NCBI GenBank assembly: GCA_013815405.1
Contig: JACDGF010000177.1
Span: 1-5,368 of the forward strand
Direction: 5' to 3'
Length of the DNA stretch: 5,368 nucleotides
From: Caulobacteraceae bacterium
Lineage (GTDB): Bacteria > Pseudomonadota > Alphaproteobacteria > Caulobacterales > Caulobacteraceae
In this document: positions 1 to 5,368 of the stretch, one piece after another
How the letters are laid out: every line of letters begins with the position of its first letter
Position numbering within the stretch: the first letter of the stretch is position 1
Position numbers and translations under genes: made by a program
The notes under the pieces: model-generated
The model's database searches: none
The model's input: the letters and a program-made list of their open reading frames with translations, nothing else
Told to the model about the DNA's origin: nothing

Positions 1-268
1 GCCCGGCGACGCGGACGAGATCGCCGGCTTCTGCTCCCTGACCTACGACGTCGGCTTTCCGATGATGGCCAAGATCGAGGTCAACGGCGCCGGCGCTCAT
101 CCCCTCTGGGCCTGGCTCAAGCACGAGAAGAAGGGCCTCTTGGGAAGCGAGGCGGTGAAGTGGAACTTCACCAAGTTCCTCGTGGGTCGCGACGGGGCGG
201 TGGTGGCGAGGTTCGCCCCCAACACCGAACCCAAGGCCCTGGAATCGGCCATCGAGGCCTTGCTCTGA
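1..268 (+). CDS. Glutathione peroxidase (thiol peroxidase type), C-terminal part
   Basis: This is the C-terminal ~88 residues of a glutathione peroxidase family protein, cut by the left window edge; the first whole codon is at position 2 and the TGA stop is at 266-268. The family reduces hydrogen peroxide and lipid hydroperoxides in the cytoplasm. Directly visible are the family signature FCSLTYDVGFPM (from codon 29), then AKIEVNG, HPLWAWLK, and the block WNFTKFLV, whose Trp (161-163) and Asn (164-166) belong to the catalytic tetrad. The peroxidatic Cys/Sec and Gln lie in the missing N-terminal ~75 residues. A Cys at 32-34 sits where two-Cys, thioredoxin-using members carry the resolving Cys, so this is probably a thioredoxin-dependent peroxidase rather than a true glutathione enzyme (inference from family knowledge). 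The ATG at 62 is internal, not the real start. The gene overlaps lpdA by one base, so the two are probably co-transcribed and translationally coupled. Confidence 0.93.
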   Translation, partial: PGDADEIAGFCSLTYDVGFPMMAKIEVNGAGAHPLWAWLKHEKKGLLGSEAVKWNFTKFLVGRDGAVVARFAPNTEPKALESAIEALL

Positions 269-270
269 TG
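254..270 (+). promoter_or_regulatory. lpdA translation start: GAGG ribosome site and TGATG stop/start overlap
   Basis: GAGG at 254-257 lies 10 bases before the ATG at 268. The peroxidase stop TGA (266-268) shares its last A with this ATG. The arrangement suits re-initiation by ribosomes finishing the peroxidase and decides the lpdA start: the reading frame is open further upstream to an ATG at 160, but that extension only reads out of frame through the peroxidase and has no homology to Lpd. Confidence 0.6.
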
Positions 271-1674
271 GAGGGCGCCTTCGACGTGGTCGTCATCGGC
301 GCCGGGCCTGGCGGCTATGTGACGGCGATCCGCGCCAGCCAGCTGGGCCTGATCACCGCCATCGTCGAGCGGGAGGCCCTGGGCGGCGTGTGCCTCAACT
401 GGGGCTGCATCCCCACCAAGGCCCTGCTCAAGTCCGGCGAAGTCTATGAGCAGCTGGCGCATCTGGGAGACTACGGCCTCTCGATAGAGGGCCGCGGCTA
501 CGATTTCGGAAAGGTCATCGAGCGCTCGCGCAAGGTCGCCAAACAGCTCTCCGCCGGCGTCGCCTTCCTGATGAAGAAGCACAAGATCGACGTGGTGAAG
601 GGAACCGCCCGGCTGGAAAAGGCGGCGGGCGCCCCCAAGGTAGTGGTGGCCCTCGAGGCGGGCGGCGAGCGGGCCTTGACCGCCAAGTCGGTGATCCTGG
701 CCACCGGCGCGCGCGCGCGGGTGATCCCGGCCGCTGGACTCGTCCCCGACGGCGAGCGGGTGTGGACCTATCGCGAGGCCATGGTCCCGAAAGCCGCGCC
801 CGCGTCGCTGCTGGTGGTCGGCTCGGGCGCCATCGGCATCGAATTCGCCAGCTTCTATCGGGCCCTGGGGGCGGAGGTCACCGTGATCGAAGCCCTGCCG
901 CGCATCCTGCCGGTCGAAGACGAGGAAATTTCGGGCATCGCCAAAAAGGCGTTCGAAAAACGCGGATTGAAGTTCCGCATCGGCGCCAAGGTGGTGAGGC
1001 TCGCCGCTTCGAAGTCCGGCGTCGCCCTCACCCTGGAGACCGGCGGCAAAACCGAAACCCTGGAGGCCGAACGGGCCATCGTCGCGGTGGGCATCGACGG
1101 CAATGTCGAGGATCTCGGCCTCGAGGCTCTGGGGGTCGGGGTCGATCGCGGCCACGTCGCCATCGACGCCGACGGCGCCACCAACGTCCCCGGCCTCTAC
1201 GCCATCGGCGATGTCGCCGGGCCGCCCTGGCTGGCGCACAAGGCCAGCCACGAGGGTGTCCACTGCATCGAACATATCGCCGGGGTCGCCGGACCGGCCA
1301 TCCCCGCTCCCATTCCCGGATGCACCTATTCCACCCCGCAAGTCGCCTCGGTGGGCCTCACCGAAGCCCAGGCCAAGGAGAAGGGGCTGACGGTCAAGGT
1401 CGGCCGCTTCCCCTTCCGGGTGAACGGCAAGGCCATTGCGTCGGGCGAGACCGAGGGTCTGGTCAAGACGGTGTTCGACGCCGTCACCGGGGCCCTGATC
1501 GGCGCCCATATGATCGGCGGCGAAGTCACCGAAATGATCCAGGGCTTCGCCCTGGCCATGACCCTGGAGGCCACCGAAGCCGAACTCTTCGCCACCGTCT
1601 TCCCCCACCCGACGATGAGCGAAGCCATGCACGAGGCCTCGCTCGACGCCTTCGGGCGGGTGCTGCATTTGTAG
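268..1674 (+). CDS. lpdA: Dihydrolipoyl dehydrogenase (E3)
   Basis: A complete 468-residue protein, normal length for the family. It is the FAD enzyme that reoxidises dihydrolipoyl groups on pyruvate and other 2-oxoacid dehydrogenase complexes, passing electrons to NAD+ in the cytoplasm. Visible motifs in order: FAD dinucleotide fold VVVIGAGPGG (res 7-16); redox disulfide GGVCLNWGCIPTK (C42 and C47); NAD fold VVGSGAIGIEFA (res 183-194, GxGxxG at 185-190); second FAD motif YAIGDVAG (res 311-318, D315); C-terminal dimer domain from about res 350; and the catalytic His-Glu pair in FPHPTMSE (H447, E452). All key residues are present. ATG 268 is chosen because the protein begins a few residues before the FAD fold, as usual. 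The gene follows the peroxidase with a one-base overlap and ends 19 bases before a strong hairpin. With lipA about 2.9 kb downstream, it is probably the E3 tied to the pyruvate dehydrogenase locus; that assignment is inference. Confidence 0.97.
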   Translation: MEGAFDVVVIGAGPGGYVTAIRASQLGLITAIVEREALGGVCLNWGCIPTKALLKSGEVYEQLAHLGDYGLSIEGRGYDFGKVIERSRKVAKQLSAGVAFLMKKHKIDVVKGTARLEKAAGAPKVVVALEAGGERALTAKSVILATGARARVIPAAGLVPDGERVWTYREAMVPKAAPASLLVVGSGAIGIEFASFYRALGAEVTVIEALPRILPVEDEEISGIAKKAFEKRGLKFRIGAKVVRLAASKSGVALTLETGGKTETLEAERAIVAVGIDGNVEDLGLEALGVGVDRGHVAIDADGATNVPGLYAIGDVAGPPWLAHKASHEGVHCIEHIAGVAGPAIPAPIPGCTYSTPQVASVGLTEAQAKEKGLTVKVGRFPFRVNGKAIASGETEGLVKTVFDAVTGALIGAHMIGGEVTEMIQGFALAMTLEATEAELFATVFPHPTMSEAMHEASLDAFGRVLHL

Positions 1675-1693
1675 GGAGCCAAAACCTACTCCC

Positions 1694-1716
1694 TCCCTCC
1701 CCTTCATGGGGAGGGA
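1694..1716 (+). terminator. Strong hairpin downstream of lpdA, possible terminator
   Basis: A perfect 9-bp stem, TCCCTCCCC (1694-1702) with GGGGAGGGA (1708-1716), closes a 5-base loop, TTCAT. It begins 20 bases after the lpdA stop. There is no T-run after it, so it is not a classical intrinsic terminator. It could still pause RNA polymerase or protect the 3' end. It is also the left outer arm of the larger repeat, and this may be its main identity. Confidence 0.45.
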
Positions 1717-1717
1717 C

Positions 1718-1732
1718 GATCGCGAAGCGATC
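1718..1732. repeat. Mini-hairpin of left repeat half
   Basis: A 6-bp stem, GATCGC (1718-1723) with GCGATC (1727-1732), around the loop GAA. It is the counterpart of the hairpin at 1791-1805 in the other half. The two differ at four bases that form two exchanged base pairs, so pairing is kept in both. Confidence 0.7.
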
Positions 1733-1790
1733 CGGGTGGGGCTGTCCGGGTGACTGCCGCGCGGTGGATTTCACACCACTTCCCCACCCT

Positions 1791-1805
1791 GACGGCTTCG
1801 CCGTC
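1791..1805. repeat. Mini-hairpin of right repeat half
   Basis: A 6-bp stem, GACGGC (1791-1796) with GCCGTC (1800-1805), around the loop TTC. Read on the minus strand it is the same design as 1718-1732, with two base pairs swapped in a compensatory way. Confidence 0.7.
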
Positions 1806-1807
1806 TG

Positions 1808-1830
1808 TCCCTCCCCATGAAGGGGAGGGA
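1808..1830 (-). terminator. Strong hairpin downstream of the ligase gene, possible terminator
   Basis: A perfect 9-bp stem (1808-1816 with 1822-1830) with a 5-base loop. On the minus strand it comes 15 bases after the ligase stop codon (1846-1848). It is the mirror copy of the hairpin at 1694-1716, so each convergent gene meets one such hairpin first. No T-run follows on the minus strand, which makes a termination role uncertain. Confidence 0.45.
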
Positions 1831-1845
1831 GGAAATTCGCTCTCC

Positions 1846-3423
1846 CTACCGCTTCTCCCCTCGCGCCACTTTCTCCACGCCGCCCTCCGCCTCCGCGATC
1901 CGTTGAATGGCGACATAGTCGGTCTTGCCCGTGCCGAGGACCGGGATCTCCGGGGCCTTGACGATCCGGCGGGGCACGGCGAGCTCGGGGGCGCCGATCC
2001 CCTGAGCGTGGGCGATCAGCGTCGCGACGTCGGCGTCGCGGCGGTCGGTGACCAGGACCATGCGCTCGCCCTTCTTGGGGTCGGGCAGGGCGATGACGGC
2101 GTGGCGGGACTCCGGCCACAGAGAGGCGGCCAGATCCTCGGCGGCGGTGAGGGAGACCATTTCGCCGCCGATCTTGGCGAAGCGCTTGACCCGGCCCAGG
2201 ATGGTGATCCAGCCGTCGTCGCTGATCTCCACCACGTCGCCGGTGTCGTGCCACCCGCCCTCCGGCGCCTCCAGTTCGCCGCCGGGCTCCAGATAGCCGC
2301 TCATGATGTTGGGGCCGCGCACGAACAGCCGGCCGCCGCGAGCAATTCCCGGGACCGATTCGAGGCGCGTCTGGATACCGGGCAACAGAGCCCCCACCGT
2401 GCCGCGGCGATTGTCGGTCGGCTTGTTCACCGCGATCACCGGCGAGGCCTCGGTGGCGCCGTAGCCTTCCAGCACGGGCACGGGGCCGAACCGCTCGGCG
2501 ATCAGGTTGTGGGTCTCCTCGCGCACCTTCTCGGCCCCGCAGACGATGAACTGGAGGCCCGAAAGCTCTCCGGCGTCGGCGGCGCGGGCGTACTGGTTGA
2601 CGAAGGTGTCGGTGGCCAGAAGAAGGCTGGCGCCGGCATCCTTGATCAGCGGCGGGATCAGCTTGACGTGCAGCGGGCTGGGATATTCGAAGGCCTTCAT
2701 CCCGGTCATCAGCGGCAGCAACACCCCGCCGGTGAGCCCGAAACAGTGGAAGATCGGCAGGGGATTGAACATCACCCAGTTCGGGTCGAGCGGGATGTGG
2801 GCGCCGATCTGGGCGACATTGGCCAGCAGATTGGCGTGGCTGAGCACCACCCCGCGCGGCGCCCCGAAGCTGCCTGAGGTGAACAGCACCACCGCCGGAT
2901 CGGAGGGCTTGCCCGGGGCGCGCGCCCGACGGGCGATCAGCGAGGCGGTGAGGGCCAGTACCCGGTCGACGGGGCCGATCGTCTTGCGGACATCCTCAAG
3001 GTAGACGATCTCGCAGGTGACTTCCAGGGCGTCCACCTGGTCGTGCAGCTTGCCCTGTTCGATGAAGCGGTGAGAGGTCAGGACGCGTTTGACGCCGGCG
3101 AGCCTGGCCGCCGCGCGCAGATTGCGGATGCCGGCGGTGAAGTTGAGCATGGCCGGGACCCGCCCGACGGCGTGAAGGGCGAAGAAGGTGACCACCGCCC
3201 CGGCGCTCGACGGCAGGAGCACGCCGACGTTGTCGCCGCGCTTCGTACCCGCCGCCAGCTTGCGGCCGAGCGCGAAGCTCGCGCGGATAAGATCGGTGTA
3301 GCTCAAGGGTTTGCGTTCCTGGTCCTCCAGGATCGGCTTGCCGGCCCCGTACCGATGGGTCGCGTCCAGGAGGGCGTCGAACAGGGTGCGATCGGCTTGC
3401 CGGGGGTCGAAGGCGCGCGCCAT
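1846..3423 (-). CDS. Aas-type acyl-ACP/acyl-phospholipid AMP-dependent ligase, free-standing
   Basis: A 525-residue AMP-forming synthetase that activates a fatty acid with ATP for transfer to ACP, CoA or a lysophospholipid. Motifs in order: P-loop [14 protein letters not shown] (res 182-195); A5 YGATEASP (res 321-328, E325); A7 HDTGDV (res 392-397, D396); A8 hinge [12 protein letters not shown] (res 410-421); A10 GTGKTDY (res 497-503) with catalytic Lys K500. The stretches [25 protein letters not shown] and [10 protein letters not shown] resemble the synthetase half of E. coli Aas (2-acylglycerophosphoethanolamine acyltransferase/acyl-ACP synthetase) more than a FadD-type acyl-CoA ligase. No PlsC-like HX4D acyltransferase domain or transporter domain is fused, so substrate and acceptor are uncertain. 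The P-loop has Phe at 186 where Glu is usual and Arg at 190 where Lys is usual. The start at 3423 has no clear Shine-Dalgarno. The hydrolase gene ends 43 bases upstream on the same strand, so an operon is likely. Confidence 0.88.
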   Translation of the reverse strand: MARAFDPRQADRTLFDALLDATHRYGAGKPILEDQERKPLSYTDLIRASFALGRKLAAGTKRGDNVGVLLPSSAGAVVTFFALHAVGRVPAMLNFTAGIRNLRAAARLAGVKRVLTSHRFIEQGKLHDQVDALEVTCEIVYLEDVRKTIGPVDRVLALTASLIARRARAPGKPSDPAVVLFTSGSFGAPRGVVLSHANLLANVAQIGAHIPLDPNWVMFNPLPIFHCFGLTGGVLLPLMTGMKAFEYPSPLHVKLIPPLIKDAGASLLLATDTFVNQYARAADAGELSGLQFIVCGAEKVREETHNLIAERFGPVPVLEGYGATEASPVIAVNKPTDNRRGTVGALLPGIQTRLESVPGIARGGRLFVRGPNIMSGYLEPGGELEAPEGGWHDTGDVVEISDDGWITILGRVKRFAKIGGEMVSLTAAEDLAASLWPESRHAVIALPDPKKGERMVLVTDRRDADVATLIAHAQGIGAPELAVPRRIVKAPEIPVLGTGKTDYVAIQRIAEAEGGVEKVARGEKR

Positions 3424-3433
3424 GGGGCCGGAA

Positions 3434-3441
3434 GCTATAGG
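3434..3441 (-). promoter_or_regulatory. Weak candidate -10 element for the ligase gene
   Basis: Read on the minus strand, CCTATAGC fits the Caulobacter housekeeping -10 consensus GCTANAWC at most positions. It ends 10 bases before the ATG at 3423, so transcription from it would give a nearly leaderless mRNA, which would also explain the missing ribosome site. No good TTGAC-like -35 lies at the expected distance. This is a guess; the gene may simply be read through from the hydrolase. Confidence 0.25.
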
Positions 3442-3450
3442 CGGCGCCGT

Positions 3451-3463
3451 CGCTTGGAAAGCG
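3451..3463 (-). other. Small hairpin between hydrolase and ligase genes
   Basis: A 5-bp stem, CGCTT with AAGCG, around a 3-base loop, starting 4 bases after the hydrolase stop (3467-3469). It is short and has no T-run, so it is unlikely to terminate; it could mark the 3' end of the hydrolase message or be chance. Confidence 0.25.
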
Positions 3464-3466
3464 CCA

Positions 3467-4453
3467 TCAGGGTCGGGAGCGATCGGCCAGGCGCGAACGG
3501 GCGAAGGCGTCGATGGCCGTGAGCCAGGGGTCGCGAACCGGGTCGCGCTCCAGTTCCAGCGCCTCGGCGCCGCCGGCCAGGCGGATCGACGAACAGGGTG
3601 TCAGATTCAAGCAACCGGACCCCCGGTCGCCTTCGACCACCAGGACCGGCGCGCTCAGCGGCGCGGGATATTCGCGCGCGGCCCGAACGGCGGCCTCGAA
3701 CGCCGTCCGCCATCGAAGACTGGGATCGCCCATGCGCAGATCCGGATTGGCCCGCTGCCACGCCAGGGTCACCCCGCCGCGCCAACGGTCGTGGGTCGCG
3801 CCCCGGGCGAAGGCGTCGGGCATGTCGCGGCCCCATCCCTTTTCGCCCGGCGGGCGCAGACGGTCCAGGCCGAGAAATCGCGGAGCGGGCGCGTGACGGG
3901 GCGCGGTGAGCCTCGGCGCGCTCAGGATCAGGCCCCCGGAAGCCAGCCCGCCTTGCGCCGCGCGCACGGCGACGAGCGCGCCCACGCCTTGGCCCAGAAC
4001 GATCAGGTGCGTCTCCGGCGGGGCGCGGATGACGGCGGAGGCCATGGCCAGGACCGCCGTCACATCCGGATCGAAACTTTGCGCATAGCCGAGGTCGCGC
4101 GGGCCCGCGGTTCGCCCCGACCCGCCCTGGCCGGCGCCCTCCAGCACCCAGACGCAATAGCCCCGGCGACCCAGGTCGCGCGCGGTCTCGAACCAGGTCT
4201 CGGCGGTCTCGCCGTAGTCCGGCAGGATCAGGATCTGGGCCCTGGCGACGGTGGCGGGCGCGGCGACGCCGTAACGCTGGGCCGGCGCCTCGCCCACCCG
4301 CAGGAACCCCCACGCCCATCCCTCCGGAGGGTAGAAGCGCTCGCCCAGGGACGGCGGCGTCCGGCTTTCCGCGAACGGCGCGAGGCCGCCCCCGCCCGAA
4401 CAGGCGACGGCCAGCCCGGCCGCCAGAATCCCCAGGATCAGCCCCCGCCACAT
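3467..4453 (-). CDS. Lipoprotein alpha/beta hydrolase, lysophospholipase L2-like, probable pseudoenzyme
   Basis: A 328-residue protein of the alpha/beta-hydrolase fold, of the Hydrolase_4/PldB kind. The N-terminus has one Arg (R3), a hydrophobic stretch (res 5-17) and a lipobox-like LAVAC with lipid-acceptor C18. Ser at +2 predicts the outer membrane side of the periplasm rather than inner-membrane retention. Fold landmarks: [20 protein letters not shown] (res 75-94); GQGGSGR (res 108-114), close to the PldB motif GQGLSGR; cap segment THDRWRG then [14 protein letters not shown] (res 220-248), typical of PldB; VLVVEGD (res 270-276, likely acid D276); [10 protein letters not shown] (res 302-311). 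The nucleophile elbow GxSxG reads GQGVG (res 154-158), with Gly156 for Ser. The expected His near GG-x-H-(A/E)-L is Glu297. Two Cys, C281 and C287, may form a disulfide. The fold call is firm; lysophospholipase activity is doubtful. ATG 4453 directly precedes the signal peptide; an upstream in-frame TGA limits extension. Confidence 0.85.
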   Translation of the reverse strand: MWRGLILGILAAGLAVACSGGGGLAPFAESRTPPSLGERFYPPEGWAWGFLRVGEAPAQRYGVAAPATVARAQILILPDYGETAETWFETARDLGRRGYCVWVLEGAGQGGSGRTAGPRDLGYAQSFDPDVTAVLAMASAVIRAPPETHLIVLGQGVGALVAVRAAQGGLASGGLILSAPRLTAPRHAPAPRFLGLDRLRPPGEKGWGRDMPDAFARGATHDRWRGGVTLAWQRANPDLRMGDPSLRWRTAFEAAVRAAREYPAPLSAPVLVVEGDRGSGCLNLTPCSSIRLAGGAEALELERDPVRDPWLTAIDAFARSRLADRSRP

Positions 4454-4531
4454 GGGCGCCAGTCATTCGTCCGACGCGGCCCTCCGAGCAAGCCGCTTGA
4501 TCCCGAGGCCCGGACCGACGATCTAGGCCCC
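4454..4531. promoter_or_regulatory. Divergent intergenic region, shared promoter zone
   Basis: These 78 bases separate the divergent starts of the hydrolase (minus) and lipA (plus), so promoters for both should lie here or overlap the genes. Toward lipA, TTGATC (4497-4502) and GATCTA (4520-4525) are 17 bases apart, a normal -35/-10 spacing, but the -10 match is poor and would leave almost no leader before ATG 4532. Toward the hydrolase, GGAGGG (4480-4485 on the minus strand) is too far from ATG 4453, about 26 bases, to be its ribosome site. No operator palindrome stands out. Confidence 0.4.
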
Positions 4532-5368
4532 ATGACCACGGTCCTGGATCGAACCGACCTTCGCGCCCGGCGTCACCCGGAAAAGCAGGCGAGGGCCGAT
4601 ACGCCCATCCTGCGCAAGCCGCCCTGGCTGCGCGTTCGGGCGCCCGGCTCCAGCGGCTACAACCACACCCGCGCGATCGTCAAACAGCATGGACTGGTCA
4701 CGGTCTGCGAGGAAGCGGCCTGCCCCAACATCGGCGAGTGCTGGAGCAAGTCGCACGCGACGATGATGATCATGGGCGATACCTGCACCCGGGCCTGCGC
4801 CTTCTGCAACGTCGCCACCGGCCTGCCGGCGCCCCTCGATCCCACCGAGCCGGGCCGGGTGGGCGCGGCCGTGGCCGCCATGGGCCTCGCGCACGTCGTG
4901 ATCACCTCGGTGGACCGCGACGACCTGGCCGACGGCGGCGCGGCGCATTTCGCGGCCACGGTGAGGGCCATCCGCGCCGCCGCGCCGGGCGCCACGATCG
5001 AGATCCTCACCCCGGATTTCCTGAGGAAGCCCGTCGCCGCCGCGCTGAGGGTCATCGACGCCAACCCCGATGTCTTCAATCACAATCTGGAGACCGTGCC
5101 GCGGCTCTACCTCTCCATTCGGCCGGGCGCCCGCTACTACGCCTCCCTGCGCCTGCTCGAACGGGTCAAGGAACGGGCGCCGGACTTGTTCACCAAGTCG
5201 GGCCTGATGGTCGGCCTGGGGGAGGCTAAGGAAGAGGTGATGCAGGTGATGGACGACATGCGCTCGGCCGGGGTCGATTTCATCACCATCGGCCAATACC
5301 TCCAGCCCACCCGCAAGCACGCCCCCATCGACCGGTTCTGGCGCCCCGAGGAGTTCGCCGCCCTGGAG
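4532..5368 (+). CDS. lipA: Lipoyl synthase, 3' end outside the window
   Basis: The first 279 residues of lipoyl synthase, open to the right edge with no stop; the family is usually about 310-330 residues. This cytoplasmic radical SAM enzyme inserts two sulfurs into octanoyl groups on carrier proteins such as the E2 subunits and glycine cleavage H protein. The auxiliary cluster motif [12 protein letters not shown] has C59, C64 and C70 (C-x4-C-x5-C), and the radical SAM motif CTRACAFC has C85, C89 and C92 (C-x3-C-x2-C). Other family blocks are [14 protein letters not shown] (res 124-137), EILTPDF (res 157-163), [12 protein letters not shown] (res 182-193), SGLMVGLGE (res 223-231) and QYLQPT (res 255-260). 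The conserved C-terminal Ser that ligates the auxiliary cluster lies beyond the window. ATG 4532 gives a normal N-terminal length; no good Shine-Dalgarno is seen. The gene diverges from the hydrolase. Its product makes the cofactor that Lpd, encoded upstream, reoxidises. Confidence 0.96.
   Translation, partial: MTTVLDRTDLRARRHPEKQARADTPILRKPPWLRVRAPGSSGYNHTRAIVKQHGLVTVCEEAACPNIGECWSKSHATMMIMGDTCTRACAFCNVATGLPAPLDPTEPGRVGAAVAAMGLAHVVITSVDRDDLADGGAAHFAATVRAIRAAAPGATIEILTPDFLRKPVAAALRVIDANPDVFNHNLETVPRLYLSIRPGARYYASLRLLERVKERAPDLFTKSGLMVGLGEAKEEVMQVMDDMRSAGVDFITIGQYLQPTRKHAPIDRFWRPEEFAALE

Larger units (their letters stand above)
1692..1832. repeat. Composite inverted-repeat element with nested hairpins
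   Basis: This element nearly fills the 171-bp gap between the convergent lpdA and ligase genes. Outer arms 1692-1716 and 1808-1832 are a perfect 25-bp inverted repeat, and each arm is itself a hairpin. The similarity continues inward: a mini-hairpin in each half (1718-1732 and 1791-1805), then GGGTGGGG (1734-1741) matching CCCCACCC (1782-1789). Each half is therefore about 50 bp, facing inward around a 40-bp core (1742-1781). The core contains the palindrome CCGCGCGG (1757-1764) and a weak GTGG/CCAC stem (1764-1767 with 1776-1779). No open frame in it looks like a gene. From memory, CTCCCTCCCC / CGCGAAGCG / GGGTGGGG units are scattered between genes in Caulobacterales genomes, so this is probably two copies of a dispersed REP-like element in head-to-head orientation. 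A copy count could not be made here. Confidence 0.85.

Noticed and set aside
706..720. An alternating GC run in lpdA, a possible Z-DNA-forming stretch
   Set aside because: It encodes the ordinary GARAR segment after the ATGA-type motif and is expected from codon use at this GC content.
97..1707. A 536-codon open frame on the minus strand opposite the peroxidase and lpdA
   Set aside because: It is antisense to two clear enzymes, has low-complexity Gly/Asp/His/Arg-rich content and no recognisable domain; high-GC codon bias on the real strand keeps the opposite frame open.
1742..1781. The 40-bp core of the repeat as a possible small RNA or operator
   Set aside because: It contains only a short palindrome and a 4-bp stem; there is no promoter, no conserved RNA fold and no ORF that I can support.
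1750..2877. A long plus-strand open frame (375 codons) opposite the ligase, starting in the repeat
   Set aside because: It is antisense to intact ligase motifs, and its composition is typical of a GC-driven shadow frame.
4320..4331. A perfect 12-bp palindrome, CCCTCCGGAGGG
   Set aside because: It lies inside the hydrolase coding sequence and encodes part of YPPEGW; there is no second copy or loop structure, so chance in GC-rich coding DNA is enough.
3435..4466. An alternative minus-strand frame (343 codons) over the hydrolase, starting 13 bases upstream of its ATG, with GGAGGG at 4480-4485 before it
   Set aside because: The product is Arg/Gly/Pro-rich without domains, while the overlapping frame encodes a signal peptide and a recognisable hydrolase fold.
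4523..5320. A minus-strand open frame opposite lipA
   Set aside because: lipA is unmistakable, with both cysteine motifs; the antisense frame has no domain and is GC-driven.

Overview
The window is high-GC, gene-dense bacterial chromosome. The protein families and the intergenic repeat style point to an alphaproteobacterium, most likely of the Caulobacterales (Caulobacter, Phenylobacterium or Brevundimonas type). That placement is inferred from protein and repeat resemblance, not from a search. No rRNA, tRNA, CRISPR, transposase or phage gene is visible.

Layout, left to right. Positions 1-268 (+) hold the C-terminal half of a thiol-dependent glutathione peroxidase. Its stop overlaps by one base the start of a complete dihydrolipoyl dehydrogenase gene, lpdA (268-1674, +). 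A 171-bp convergent intergenic region follows, almost filled by a composite inverted-repeat element (1692-1832) made of nested hairpins. Two genes on the minus strand come next: a free-standing Aas-type acyl-ACP/acyl-phospholipid AMP-forming ligase (1846-3423), and upstream of it a lipoprotein alpha/beta hydrolase of the lysophospholipase L2 type (3467-4453). The hydrolase appears to lack both its nucleophile Ser and its catalytic His. After a 78-bp divergent intergenic gap, lipoyl synthase lipA (4532 onward, +) runs off the right edge, with all six Fe-S cysteines of its N-terminal two thirds present.

Functionally the window is built around lipoate chemistry. LipA makes the lipoyl cofactor on carrier domains, and Lpd reoxidises dihydrolipoyl groups of 2-oxoacid dehydrogenase complexes. 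The peroxidase coupled to lpdA adds a thiol-redox flavour. Between lpdA and lipA lies a two-gene minus-strand unit that looks like a lipid-acyl module: an acyl-activating ligase plus a lysophospholipase-fold envelope lipoprotein.

The most interesting observations are the hydrolase that seems to be a pseudoenzyme and the paired-hairpin repeat with compensatory base changes between its two halves. The rest is ordinary housekeeping sequence. I do not see a clearly new multi-gene system here.
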